From: Eopsaltria australis
Taxonomy: Eukaryota > Chordata > Aves > Passeriformes > Petroicidae
Direction of reading: 5' to 3'
DNA length: 64,000 nucleotides
Assembly: GCA_034509425.1 (NCBI GenBank)
Contig: JAVTVJ010001877.1
Span: forward strand, 62,001-126,000
Positions 24,718 through 36,070 of the stretch are shown piece by piece. Numbering within the stretch: position 1 is the stretch's first letter; each line of letters begins with the position of its first letter. Position numbers and translations under genes: made by a program. The notes under the pieces were generated by a model. The model was not told where the DNA came from, did no database searches, and worked only from the letters and a program-made list of their open reading frames with translations.

Positions 24718-26491
24718 TGTTCTGTTCCTTGGCAAAGGTCCTGAGAGCATTTTCTAGCCCTTTGTCCTGCTGCAGTCCTGCTGCAGTGTTACAGGGTGAG
24801 CAGATACTTTGTCCTCTCTGATTTGTCAACACTGGGTCGTTGACCACACTTCTCCTGGAGACCCTGTTTTCCTTCAGATTCAGTGCTCTGTGTCCTCCTT
24901 GCTCATTCCCTCTGATTGTCCTTTGAAGCAGGAATGCCCCTAGGCTTCTGTGAGATTCCCTCTGGGTCAAGATTTAGCTTCACAAATGCAGGTGTCTGCA
25001 GTCTGGGTGTCTATTTCTGAGCTCTTCCCTTTGTGTCCCTCTATAATCCATGCAAACACTTTTTGGCAACAGTTCTCTTGACCCTGAAGAGACTACTCAA
25101 ACTAGGGTAGGTGCCCTGAAAATACCTCTTTTTCTCCACTGACTGTTAGGAAATCCTGGGAACCTTAACTCAGAGGAAGACAAATGTCAAATGAGATTAA
25201 TCTAATGCTTTACCTCTGAATATGGGCACCACCTCATACAGCACCATGCTCACAGATTTCTTTTTGTCTCAGACCAAGATTTCTTTGTCCAAAATGAACC
25301 TCAATGTCCTACAAATCTCTCCTCACAGATGCATCCTATGGCCTCAAGTTCAACTCAGCTAGAGCAGAGCTCTTCATATTCATGAAGCTCTTCCATGGTG
25401 GAGCACAGAATTATTATCCTGCCAGTTTTTCAGGCCATAACCCATTTGTCAACTTCAAACCATGTCCTCCTCAGCAAGGTCTTGCAGAGCCTTCCTGCAG
25501 AACACCGCTACTCTTTCCCCTTTCTTTCACACGGATGAGTCTGTTCAAAATTCCCGTCTGAGCTTTTCTGAACTCTGTGGCAAAGGATCTTTTCTCTGCC
25601 AAATGTTGGACCCATCTGGCTGACACAAACCTAAAGAGAAACCACATGAACCTCCTGTGTTTTTCATCCAGCTCTCCGAGTTTTCCACTGCCTGCCTGTC
25701 TTCATCTTTGAGGTTTTCAGCATCCCTCCACACTCCTCTTGCAACATTCCCAAAATGTAACCTGACTGGTTAGCTCAGCTATCAGGCACAGATCCGTGTG
25801 GTCTTGGCTGACATTTTTCCCAATGCCCCTTGGTGTTGTCCCTACCCGCTGCTGTGTTTCAGAGCACAACCTTTCAAAGCCACATTTGTCCTTTCATCGG
25901 GAGCTGGCACAACAGCTGCTGAGGCACAGCCCCTCTGGAGCAGGCTGTTGCTGCAATAGCTCAGACCACGAGGACTCTTTGTCTGATTAAATCTGAATGG
26001 GGATTAGTAGCGGAGGAGGAAAGGACTGTAACTTTAATTCATGAACATTATCCTCTTTCCTTCCCTCACCCATTCAGCATCAAAGTGGATGCGAGGCCAC
26101 TGAGCAATATTTTTATGAGAGCTACATGTACCCCTCTGCTCCCCTGTGTGTTTATTCCAGCTGCAGCGAGCAGAGATGAAAAAGAGCCAGCCTTGCTGGG
26201 GCAAGAAGCCAGCTCCTGGAAACAGTTTGTCCCTGTGGAGCATGTTTAGAGAGCACAGCCTGGGGATGGGTACCCCAAAAGTAGCCTAGTGCCTCCCACT
26301 GTAGTGCAGCCACCTGTACGTGGAACAAGAGAGCTGTGTCTCTTCCTCCCCTGGCTCTTGGGCATTCACACTGGAAAGGTTTGCTGATGAGAACTTCACT
26401 CATGCGCCTTTTGGCCTCCACAGCCTGAAGATGGTGAACAAAGGACTCACTTAGTGGCGTAAGGTGACATGACCTGAGTGATCAGCATCCT
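24718..26491. other. Intergenic, no gene seen
   Basis: No supported gene is present. A trivial 11-bp duplication (CTGCTGCAGTC/G) occurs near 24,770. Confidence 0.4.
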
Positions 26492-26782
26492 GTGGTGACC
26501 AGTGACAGGACCCAAAGGAATGGCCTTAAGTTATGTCAGGAGAGATTTAGGTTGGATATCAGGAAAAAGTTCTTCACCCAGAGGGTGGTTGGGCACTGGA
26601 GCAGGCCCCTCAGGGAAGTGGTCACAGCACCAAGCCTGACAGAATTCAAGAAGCATTTGGACAATGCTCCCAGGCACATGGTGTGACTCTTGGGGATGTC
26701 CTGTGCAAGACCAAGAGCTGGACTGGATGATCCTTGTGGGTCCTTGTGGGTTCCAACTCAGCTTATTCTGTGATTCTATGTT
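26492..26782 (+). mobile_element. CR1 LINE 3' fragment
   Basis: A compact plus-strand CR1 3' end: GTGACAGGACCCAAAGGAAT, AGATTTAGGTTGGATATCAG, GAAAAAGTTCTTCACCCAGA, GGACTGGATGATCCTTGTGG and the tail ATTCTGTGATTCTATG. A small internal duplication of GGTCCTTGTGG lies near its end. It looks relatively young compared with the others. Confidence 0.94.
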
Positions 26783-27582
26783 TTATCAGCACTACGTCAC
26801 TTATGGGGTGTCATTTTTTTCCCTCTCTGAACTAAAATCAAACCAGCTCTGCTAGGGGAGCTTTTTTTTCTTTGACTTTTTTACTTTTCCAGATCTAAGT
26901 GTGAAAGATATAGAGGTTAGATTTCCAGGCTAGAAATTTCTTCAGAGAGCCCAAAACCACTTCCAAAACATTGCTATCACTGCCAGCATGGCTGCAGCAT
27001 CCTCCAACAGTGTAGTGCAAAATCCATGGGTGTGAGGGCTTTACTCAGCCCCCGGGCCCCCTTGTGCCTCTCCAGCACAGTGATATGCACAGTGATGTGC
27101 CTCTCCAGGGATATGCACCCTGGCAGGTGCTCCTGGGACAGGAGCAGCAGTAGTGCTTGGAGCTGGCAGTCATGGCTCCTGCCTCCCCTGTGGCCATGAC
27201 CTCGTTTCTCGTGCAGCCGCCCGCGCTGAGCTGGTGAGACTCATCCAGGAGCCCCACGCGAGCAGCTGGCAGGGATTTTTGCATTTAATTCTCAATCCTC
27301 CCAAGAGCCTGGTGAGGGATTGAGTGCGTTCACTGAAATGAAGAACAGGCATGAGAGGCAGAGCCAGGCACTGGGTCCTCTCTGCTATGTGCTGACCCCT
27401 GAGTGCAGTGATGCCCTCACTGCGGTACTGGGTGTGTTTGCACATCTGAGCACACTGAGCAGTTGTCTGCAGGTAGATGCTCAGACAGGATTTTTCTGGA
27501 TGATCACAAGCACTCTGGGAGTGCAGCAGCTTGCTGGTGCTGCCCAGCCCACCCTGTTAATGCTGGCAGCCCCTCCTTCAGA
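26783..27582. other. Intergenic, no gene seen
   Basis: No exon, RNA gene or known repeat is seen. A short imperfect duplication of GTGCCTCTCCAG lies at ~27,064-27,110. Confidence 0.4.
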
Positions 27583-27690
27583 CCATAGAATCACAGAATG
27601 GATCGGGTCAGAAAGGACCTGGAAGATCGTCTCCTTCCAATCCCCCTGCCACGGTCAGGAACACCTTCCACTAGACCAGTTTACTCAGAT
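27583..27690 (-). mobile_element. Short CR1 3' tail
   Basis: The plus strand reads CATAGAATCACAGAATGG, then GTCAGAAAGGACCTGGAAGA and CCCCCTGCCACGGTCAGGAA. These are the inverted 3' end and adjacent region of a CR1 element, so the copy is in minus orientation. Confidence 0.9.
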
Positions 27691-30600
27691 CTGACCCTCA
27701 GCTCTATGGGCTCCTTCTTACCTGGTTTCCTCTAGAAATGTAGATGCAGATGAGCTTAAGATGTGCAGAAGGGAAGATCAAGTCCTCAGAGAGGAATTTT
27801 TCTGCCATAGTTTTCTATAGAAGCTAAGGACAGCTCCTATAAAAAAATAAGTGGTTTTTGAGATAAAGGTGCAGCACCTGGAAAGTGGGGCCCTCCAAAG
27901 ACAGGAAGGGTTGGGGGTGCTGAGCTCTCGACCTTAGGAAGTCGTGGCTCAGATGATGACAAAAACAAGGCATAAACAGGTCTGGTGAGAGATTTGACTG
28001 CAAACCCAAAGGAAATGTAAGTGGGTCTCTAAGAAAGCCTGTAACAAGGTCTATCACATCAACAGCATTCTCGTGTGTCCCCAGTACAGATAAGCAAACA
28101 GAAATGCGAAAGAATGCACATCAAAACAGAGTCAGTCCAGCAATGCATGCACAAACAGCAGCTTTGGCTGCTCCAGAGATATGCATAAACCCCAAAACTG
28201 AGTCGGCACCATCAGGGAGATCCCCTGAACAATCTTGTGTCAGGAACTTCACAGCTCTTCTTGCTCTTACAAAAATGCACCTGCAGGGCAAGCATGGATG
28301 GAGGAGATGGGAACCTGCCATGCCTCCTCATAGCTGTATCATTGAACATATTCACAGGAAATTTCAGGCACAAACCAGCCTCCAACCTGCCATATTCAGG
28401 GGGAAGCAATAAAATATGGAAATATAGTGGACACCAGGAGGTAAGGACTGGTGGCAAAATGATGGAGTCCCCACAGCACCCAGACTTTGCAAGGAGCCTC
28501 TCCACCCCTATACTGGAGGTGCATGGGCACTTCAGGTGAGAAGCCCATGAACACTATAAATGTATTGTAACACCCTCACCTTGGACTGGTTATCACAAAC
28601 TCCAGAGTGTCCCTGCCCCACAAGGGCAGAGTAGGACCCATCATTCCCTTCTGCTGTGCTGGCTCATTTCTCCCATGTTTACATTGCTCCTTCTTGCTCA
28701 GAAAACCCCTGAAAGAAGATTCTGGTAGCAACTGTGGACCTGGTGTGGCCTCACCCCTAGACCACTCTAGTCCAGGAGCTGAAGGACTGTTGCCCACCAG
28801 CACGTCTCTTGTACCCAATCCCCTCCCAGAGGGAAGGTAGAGCAGAGTCAGGACAGCCAAAATGCAACCCCTGTGTGCCCATGAGCAGGGCTGCCCCACG
28901 CAGCAGGACTTGTCCCTCCTGTAATGCTGTCCCATGGCAGGGTGAGGGCAGCACCCCGTGGGAGACACGCACCCCAGATTGGAGGGACAGGGGCAGGTCA
29001 CAGCAGGGTCCAGATTCCCCAGTAAAGGTGCTGCTGAAAATAAGCTGGGCTGGGCTGCCACCTTGTGCCAACAGGCAGCATCCACTGACCAAGCCTGGCA
29101 TGGGATGTTTCCATATGGACTGCCAAAGATTTTCCATCACCCCATATTTTCAGTGACTTAAATGGGCCTCAGTATATATCCTGAAATATATCAGTTTCCA
29201 GAAGAAGCCCATAGAGCTCAGCAGCTCCCTGCAAAGCAGGGAAGGTGTTTTGTTGTCCCCCCATGAAGTCATCTTCACCCACACCTCGGGGTTCAAAATT
29301 CCCGTATCTGTGCAAATCTTTGCCCCGTCGTCCAGCAGCTGAGTCCTCGGGGAAATGCCTGGGAGTTGGAAGAGAGGATGAGTCACCCCAGGGTACTGGC
29401 ACTGTGTGGGGCACAGGATTCCTGCGAGTGCTTCAAGTCACAGAGCTCAGCAGAAAGGCTCTGCCCCAAATGCCGAGGGAGAAATGCCAAAATTCCAAAA
29501 TGTAGGTGCAGGCAATGAGCGAGCAGCCTCCGGTGCTGGTGCAGTCTGCAATGCTGAGAGGCATTGCTAGGTGGCCCCGGGCTCTGCCACCTCGCCAAGG
29601 TGACGCCAAGGGGACCTTTGCCTTCTGCTATCAGCCCTGCTTTGCACACTTGGCACCGGCAAAGGCTGACGGGGCAGTCGGGGGGCCGCAGAAAGGCTGA
29701 GACGTCACTGCCCAGCTCGGGCAGCTCTGGCATGCACCAGACCCGGCACAGCCCACGCCAGCCGGCTCTTTGGAGCCGATGCTATCTGGTTGGGTAAACG
29801 GAGTTTATCAGTTCCTTCAGGTTTTCTTTTCTTAAATTATTTTATTTTCAAGGCAGGCATGAAAGAAAGGAAACGTTTCTGCAGGGAAGCTGTGGGGAGA
29901 GAGGCTTAGGCATGAGCAAGGGAATGAGGGAGGGACCATTCACATATCCAGTGGTGGGGCCAGATCACCAGGGCCCTCCCAGATGACCAGCATCCTCTTC
30001 AGAGCACGTGCCTGATGCCACCTTAAATTCACAGCCCGTCCCCCAGCTCCCCAGCTGCAGGTCAGACTAGAGGGTCATTAATTGAAGTTGAACTGTCTGG
30101 GACAATGTGTGTCCCCAAGGCATGAAGTGGCAGCAGTTGGAGGTCTACATTTCCAACAGTGAAAGGACAGCTGAACATGGTGCTGAACATGTGGTCCCTA
30201 GGTGTTGTTCCAGCTCTGGAGATAGGGTGGCAGGGACAGGCAGGGACATCCCCAGCCTGACCTCCTGCTCAGGCAGGGTGTAACCAACACAGCATCATAT
30301 TTGCTTTGACTTTGTGCTTCAAATCCCCAGGCCTGGAGATCCCTGGGCTGCAGAGAAATTCTTGCTGAGCATCCTCAGCCTGCCAAGCTGTATCTGACAG
30401 CCCTCATCCCTCAGAATATGGTCTGCCAGCAGCTTCAGGATGGATCTCTTGAGTTTTGCACATGGCCAAGACCCCTGTTTGATTCTGGTAAGTCCCATTT
30501 GTGTGTCTCAGACACAGAGCAACAGTGAAGTCTGGTGGCTGTAGCACTGGGTTAATGACCTGCATCAGGCTCCAGATCATCCAGCCTTTGTTCCTTGGTC

Positions 30601-33600
30601 CCTAAGGCCCACCATGGTCCCCTGGGGGTCGCAATGATGCTCTCCTCTACAAAGGTGGTGGGAGACAGCTCACGGGAGAGGCAACACTGGAGCTATGAGT
30701 GTGGTGTGGGTATGGGAGGAAAAGAGCAGCCCTGCCTGGCTCTACCACCCAGTGTGTGTTAAAGTGATATCAGATCCATCATTCCAGGTAGTTCTGTCAC
30801 TTCTCCCTTTCCCATCAGGACTCTGAATTCCATCAGACACACGCCATTTGGGATGAGGCTTTGGTGGGTGCTGGGACTCAGCCAGGGCACCACACTGACT
30901 TCAGCTCTGTTGTGGTCCCAGGCCCTGCTTGGAGCTGTACCAGAAGGGATTCCCACAGTGCCAAAAGAGAATGCCATCCCTACCCCCAAGAGGAGGAGGG
31001 CTCCTCCAGCAGGAAATTCTTCAAGTTTGATTCCTATCTCCAATTTTACAGATGTTTCGGTCAAACAGGTAAACCAAGCACATCATGGAAACAGGTTCTG
31101 GCAGGGGAAAGGTCCTGCAGCGCTGGTTCACACTCCCCTGGGAACATTCCCTGGCTCCAGCACAGGACCACGGGGCACTGCAGTGCATCCTCTCCGTGTG
31201 ACAGTCTCAGGGAAAGAGGGACAGGCTTTAGCCTCTGTCTCCTCTAGTTGCAAAACACAGAGAGGAAAAGAAGCATGAAAACCCCCGGGGGCAGCGCTGG
31301 AGGAGATACAGTCTGTGCTGCACGCCTAGGGCTGGAGCTGTGAAAGATACAAAAACCCAAGCTTTTTTGTGGCAACACACCATTAAGAATGGAAGTGACT
31401 CCCAATTCCTCTCTAGTACACCTGCCCTTTGGGTTTTCTCCAGCTCCCCTGCCAGCTGGGATGAGGCCATGAGTCACCACACGGTGCCTGGTCCAGCCCT
31501 GCCACTGCTGCACACCCCGCCCAGCCTGGCACCACTTGCCAGGGGCCCCCAAGCAACGTGACAGCTGATTTCCACCAGCTTCCTCCAAGGTCCTTTTAAA
31601 ACTCCTTACAATCTCTCCCTGGCGGGACTCCAGGTCCTTCCAGGCTCGCTTCTGCACATGGGTCCTTTATTGCTTTACCTACCTATGGACTTGGATCAGG
31701 CGTGCATAGCATGGCACAGGCTGCTGGCACGGGGAGTGTACAGGTGATACAGGGGTAGCATCACCCCTATGGAGGCACATCCTGTCCCATCAGCTCTGAG
31801 AGATGATCTGTGTACTTCTCAAAGGTGCTTTTGCAATTGTGAAACCTGCCCACACCAACAAAACGAGTGCATGCATGGGGATGTCACTCTTCCATGATGA
31901 AAACCATTAAATTAAATTAAAACTGGGGCAGGAGCCTTGCTTGTGTCAGCTCCTCAGCATCCTGGAGCTTGGCACCTGACAGCCTTTCCGGTGGGAGCAG
32001 CCAGCCTGGCAAACAGGCTGAACAGCCCCAGCCCGCTGCCGGCAGGTTGGGGCAGCACTGGCAGCTCCAGGAGGGAGCTAACCCAGGGATGAACTCACCA
32101 CCACTCAGTCACCTCACCAGGGCACCCTTCAAAGGGAAGCGCTGCAGGCAGAAAGGCTCACGAAGGAAGGACGTCATTCCACCGTGTGCTGCTTGGGACA
32201 CCTCATCTTCCTGGGGGAACACCCTTCTCCCAGCCCTCCTGGCAGGCGAGTCTCTGGAAGGTGGCCAGCCATGGTGCAGAGCCATGCCTAATGTGCTTAA
32301 ACCCTTCCTTTGCCTTCACCAACCCTAGTAAAGCCCTTTTCAAGTCCCCAGGGTGTGTAAGGAATAGATGAAACCTACTCCTGGCAAGGCCTAGGGCAGG
32401 CTGCCCTCTGCAAGGAAGTAGTACAGTTTGTGCAGTAAGGCTGCCCCATCCCCAAACCTCTGGAAGTTTTTCCAGATGCTCCCCAAACCACCACATCCTG
32501 CATTACTGTTCCCATCAAAAGGCCATGGTTGAGGTTCTGCCCCATGGGAAGAGGAGCAGGAGCACCCTCACCCCATCAGACTGCTAAAAGGGACTTTTAT
32601 GTCCTGCTCCTTAATCCTGCTTCAGGAGAGAGAACGTGTTTCAAAAATCAGGGGAGGTTGCTAAGGGACAGTGTGCTCAGCAGGGACATCGCTCACAAAC
32701 CCTCAGCACTCAAAAGCAGGAGGTAAATAACTTGGGATATTATTAATCCTTCACTGTCCACACAATAAACAGAAATGTATTATTCTTGTCAAGGACAAAA
32801 GAGCCCATATTTCCCCACAGCCAAGGAGCTGAACCAGCAAATATTTTTGATTCAGCTCCATGGTGGGTTCAGCTTCGACTGAAGTTGTTCCAGTTGAGTT
32901 CCTGTTCAGGCCAATAAAGGTTCATTAACCATTTTTTAACTGTGAACTGATTTCAGCCAGTTCACACTGGAAAACACAGCCTGTGGAAGCAGCTGTGTGA
33001 TGGGGACTGATCCTTTTTCAGCCTATCCCTGCTTTCTATGGCCTCTGCTGCCTTCCTGGTTGGACTCCAGAGCTTCTTGCCAGCTCAGCAGAGATGACAC
33101 ACAGGGTAAAAAGGCAGAAAAGCTAAATTTTGCCCTGGAAGTCTGTAGGAAACCTGCACTGGGAAGGACTAGCAGGCATGTGGGGGAACTGAGCTTCCTG
33201 GGCTCCTCCTGACCAGCACCTGCACTTGTGAGGTTTGAGGCAGCAGCTCCTGTCACCAGGAGCACTGGAGGATCGCACGTTCGTGTCATTACACTAAGAA
33301 ATTAAAATGTTCCTTACATTAAATACCCTTTAATGGCCCACAGGATAAATCTGGGGACAGCCAGAGGTTATTTAGCAGGAAATCTCCTACAGCAGCAATC
33401 TGAGGCCCCAGGAGGAGATGAGGCCCTGTGCTGGCAGCTGCTCCATGGCCACATAGCTGTCCATAGGACACTGAGCTGCAGGGAGGCACGTGCAGGGCAT
33501 GGCTGTCAGGGGACCGTCTGTCCTGCTGCCCCTGCTCACAGCTATTCCCAGACAGCACCAGCACAGCTTTATCCATGACAGCACCTCTGAAAATAATGCC

Positions 33601-33785
33601 CCAGGATCCGCAGCAAGGCGAGGGGGGCGTTGGGACTCGGCAGCCGGTGCACTACAGGTTCACATCCAGCTCATTGCGTCCTAACACAGTGAGAAGACGA
33701 GATCTTGGTTATATTTATCATTTGACGATACTGGTCCCCACTATTTTTAGAGTGGTGTTGCAGCTGCAGCTCTCTGAGGAGCGAG
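27691..33785. other. Intergenic stretch, no confirmed gene
   Basis: No recognised repeat or RNA gene occurs. Small plus-strand windows with splice-like borders (30415-30489, 33751-33785) and a 141-codon open frame at 30853-31278 are noted under findings. None resembles a known protein. Confidence 0.4.
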
Positions 33786-34283
33786 GTGAGTCAGTTGGGA
33801 GGCTGATCTTCACCGAGCTTCGCCCAAAATTGATGAAATCCAAGCATCTCTTCCCCGACTCGAATAGCCCAGGGTCAGGCTGGTGAGCTGTGGGCTGCTT
33901 CCCCTCGGGGCACTGGTCCTGCCGGCGTCCCCACGGGCGGGTGGCAGTGCCCAGGGGCCCCACGCCTGCTGGGTGTTTCGGTGTCTCTGAGCACCCACAT
34001 CCCGGGGGTCAGCTGCCCCCTCAGGTCTGGCACCCGCGGTGGGCTCTGGCACAGGCCAGCACTGCTCGTTCCCAGCCTGGCAGTGTGGGTGCATGGCAGA
34101 CCGGGACACCGGCACCGCCTGGAGAGCGGGGAACACCAGGGTGACCCCACTCGGGACATGAGGCAGGGGACAGCATGGGGGTCTCACCTGGAGGTTGCCA
34201 TACCCAATGGGGCAAGGGAGGGCTGGCTGTTTCTGGGGCTGGCACACATTACACGCGTGGGGCTGGGGGAAGGGTGACTGTGG

Positions 34284-34715
34284 GGTTGGGACACGCTGTG
34301 CCCGTGGGTGTGTGCGCGGGGTGGGACACGCCGTGGAGCCGGGGGCACCTTGTGGGGTGGGACGCGTTGAGGATGAGACGGCTGCCCGTGGGGTGGGACA
34401 CGCCGTGCCCGTACGACCGTGCTGTGGCCGTGGGGTGGCACCCCCCGTTCTTGTGGGGCCGTGCCCCTGGGATGAGACATGCCGTGCCCGTGGGTGGGAC
34501 ACGCCGTGCCCGTGAGGCCGTGCCATGAGGTGGGACATGCCATGCCCATGGGACCGTGCCTGTGCGTGGGACATGTCGTGTCCGTGGGTGGGACATTCCG
34601 TGCCCGTGAGGCCGTGCCGTGAGGTGGGACATGCCATGCCCATGGGACCGTGCCTGTGCGTGGGACATGCCGTGTCCGTGGGTGGGACATTCCGTGCCCG
34701 TGGGGCCGTGTCCCA
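34284..34715. repeat. GC-rich minisatellite beside a CpG island
   Basis: The unit is about 21-23 bases built on GTGGGACACGCCGTGCCCGT, degenerate on the left. It is organised at the right into a 94-bp higher-order unit present twice, starting at 34512 and 34606, nearly identical. A third start at 34700 runs into unique sequence. Long open frames in both strands here (His/Gly/Ser/Pro-rich) are caused by the repeat. The array ends immediately before the CpG-island promoter. Confidence 0.9.
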
Positions 34716-35024
34716 GCCCCGCCGCGGCCCGGGGGTCCCCGCTCAGCCCGCAGGGGGAGGGAGCGGCAGCCCCGCCCCGCGCCGAGCCAGGTCCCGCCCC
34801 CAGCGCCGCCGCTGGCCAATGAGGAGCCGCTCAGCCTGGGCCTGCCCCTTCCCCGCTGTCATCACAGTCCCGCACGTGGAGGGGGCGGGCTGTGGGCGGG
34901 GCCTCGGCGCAGCGCTTCATCGCCCATTGGCCCCGCGGCTCCGCGGCTCGCCCCGCCCCGCGCCCTGCCCCGCCCCGCACACCAATCAGCGCGCGGGAGG
35001 CGGGCGCGGGGGGCGTGTCCCCGG

Positions 35025-35093
35025 CAGCACCCGGAAGGAGCGGAGGAGCCGCGCACAGTCGGGGCCGCGGCGGCGGCGGCGGAGGGGGCGCTG
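35025..35093 (+). other. Probable non-coding first exon
   Basis: After the third CCAAT box comes a purine-rich GGAAGGAGCGGAGGAG, then a CGG repeat and GGGGGCGCTG, ended by a donor GTGGGT at 35094. There is no ATG in this stretch, so it would be 5' UTR. Both its start and its use are inferred from the promoter layout. The gene served is unknown. Confidence 0.35.
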
Positions 35094-35703
35094 GTGGGTC
35101 CGGCGGGGCCGCGGCGGGCAGGGCCGGGGGGCGCGGGGCACGACCGGGCTCCGGCGGGGATGGGCCGCCCCTGAGGCGTGCGAGGGGGTTCTTGCGCCCC
35201 AACTCCGCCGCCATTCCCCGGTTCCAGAAGGTTCGGGGGGGCCGTTGGACCGGGGGCCCAGACCGCAGGGGCCAGCGGGAGCTGGGGGAGGCGCGACCAG
35301 GAGGGGCCGTGATCGGGTAGTACGGGGGAGGCCGTAACCGGAGGGGGAGTGGGGGGCGGGCCGTGACCGAGATGGGGGTCTCTGAGCTGGGCGGATCATG
35401 ACCGGGATGGGGGTCTGTGAGTGTGGGGGATCGCGACCGGGGTGGGGAGCTGTAGCCGGGGCACTTGGACCGGCAAGGGGCCAGACACCGGCGGAGGCTG
35501 TGGCAGGAGGTGCCGGGGCGGGGGGAGCAGGCGGCGGTGTGACCGCAGAGCGACTTTGGTGGGGGGAGGGTGCCCGGGGGAAGTGAGGCTCTGGGAGGGC
35601 TGTGTCTGGCAGAGGCAGGTGTGGGGGGAGGCGGGAGGGACCGGAGCGGGGTGCGGGCTGTGCTGCGGGGTGTCCCCGAGCCTGCCTCCCAATTCCCCGG
35701 CAG

Positions 35704-36025
35704 CTCAGGGAGGCTGCGCTGCCCCTGGTCTCGCCCACCAGGGCCACGTCCTCTGCGCGGTGACATGGGCAGGGACAGCCTGTCCGCGGCTCTGCCCGCA
35801 CGGTGGGGCCTCCTCCGCCTCCTCCTCCTCCTCCTCCTCCTCCTGTTCTTCTTCCTCCCGCGGGCATCAGCTCCAGCCCAGCTGGGTTGTCCCCCGGGAC
35901 GGCCCGCGGCGGTGGGGCCGGGTCCCCCCGGGGGCGCGGGGGGCGCGGCTCGGGCGGCACCTGCCCCGGGGGTCCCTCGCAGGCCCCGGCGTGGGGCGGC
36001 GGGGTGGGCGCCGGGGCGGATGTGA
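35704..36025 (+). CDS. Candidate exon with hydrophobic N-terminal segment
   Basis: A good acceptor (CCTGCCTCCCAATTCCCCGGCAG, ending at 35703) opens the stretch. An ATG at 35765 follows GCGGTGAC and reads 86 codons to a TGA at 36023. The product starts MGRDSLSAALPARWGLLR, then nine leucines and three phenylalanines encoded by a CTC repeat. A Pro/Gly/Ala/Arg-rich tail follows. That is a signal peptide or signal anchor on paper. A donor GTGAAC just before the stop (CGGAT|GTGAAC) could continue the frame. No family is recognised. G/C-rich sequence gives such frames easily and the leucines come from a simple repeat. Confidence 0.25.
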
Positions 36026-36070
36026 ACCCCGGCATCCGCCGCCCTCTGGTGACAGCCAGCCGCGGGCGGA

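Larger units (their letters stand above)
34716..36070. promoter_or_regulatory. Large CpG island, promoter of a plus-strand gene
   Basis: This is extremely G/C- and CpG-rich. CCAAT/NF-Y boxes occur at ~34816 (GGCCAATGAGG), ~34925 (CCCATTGGCC, inverted) and ~34981 (ACCAATCAGCG), mixed with several CCCCGCCCC GC boxes and an E-box CACGTG at ~34874. The CCAAT boxes lie 30-250 bases upstream of the likely start near 35,020-35,040. The reading frames of several hundred codons on both strands reflect the lack of A/T-rich stop codons. Direction plus is favoured by the donor site at 35094. Confidence 0.85.

Noticed and set aside
33810..34643. 277-codon and 211-codon minus-strand frames of His/Gly/Ser/Pro repeats
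   Set aside because: They are translations of the minisatellite. Repeat units whose length allows open reading in several frames explain them.
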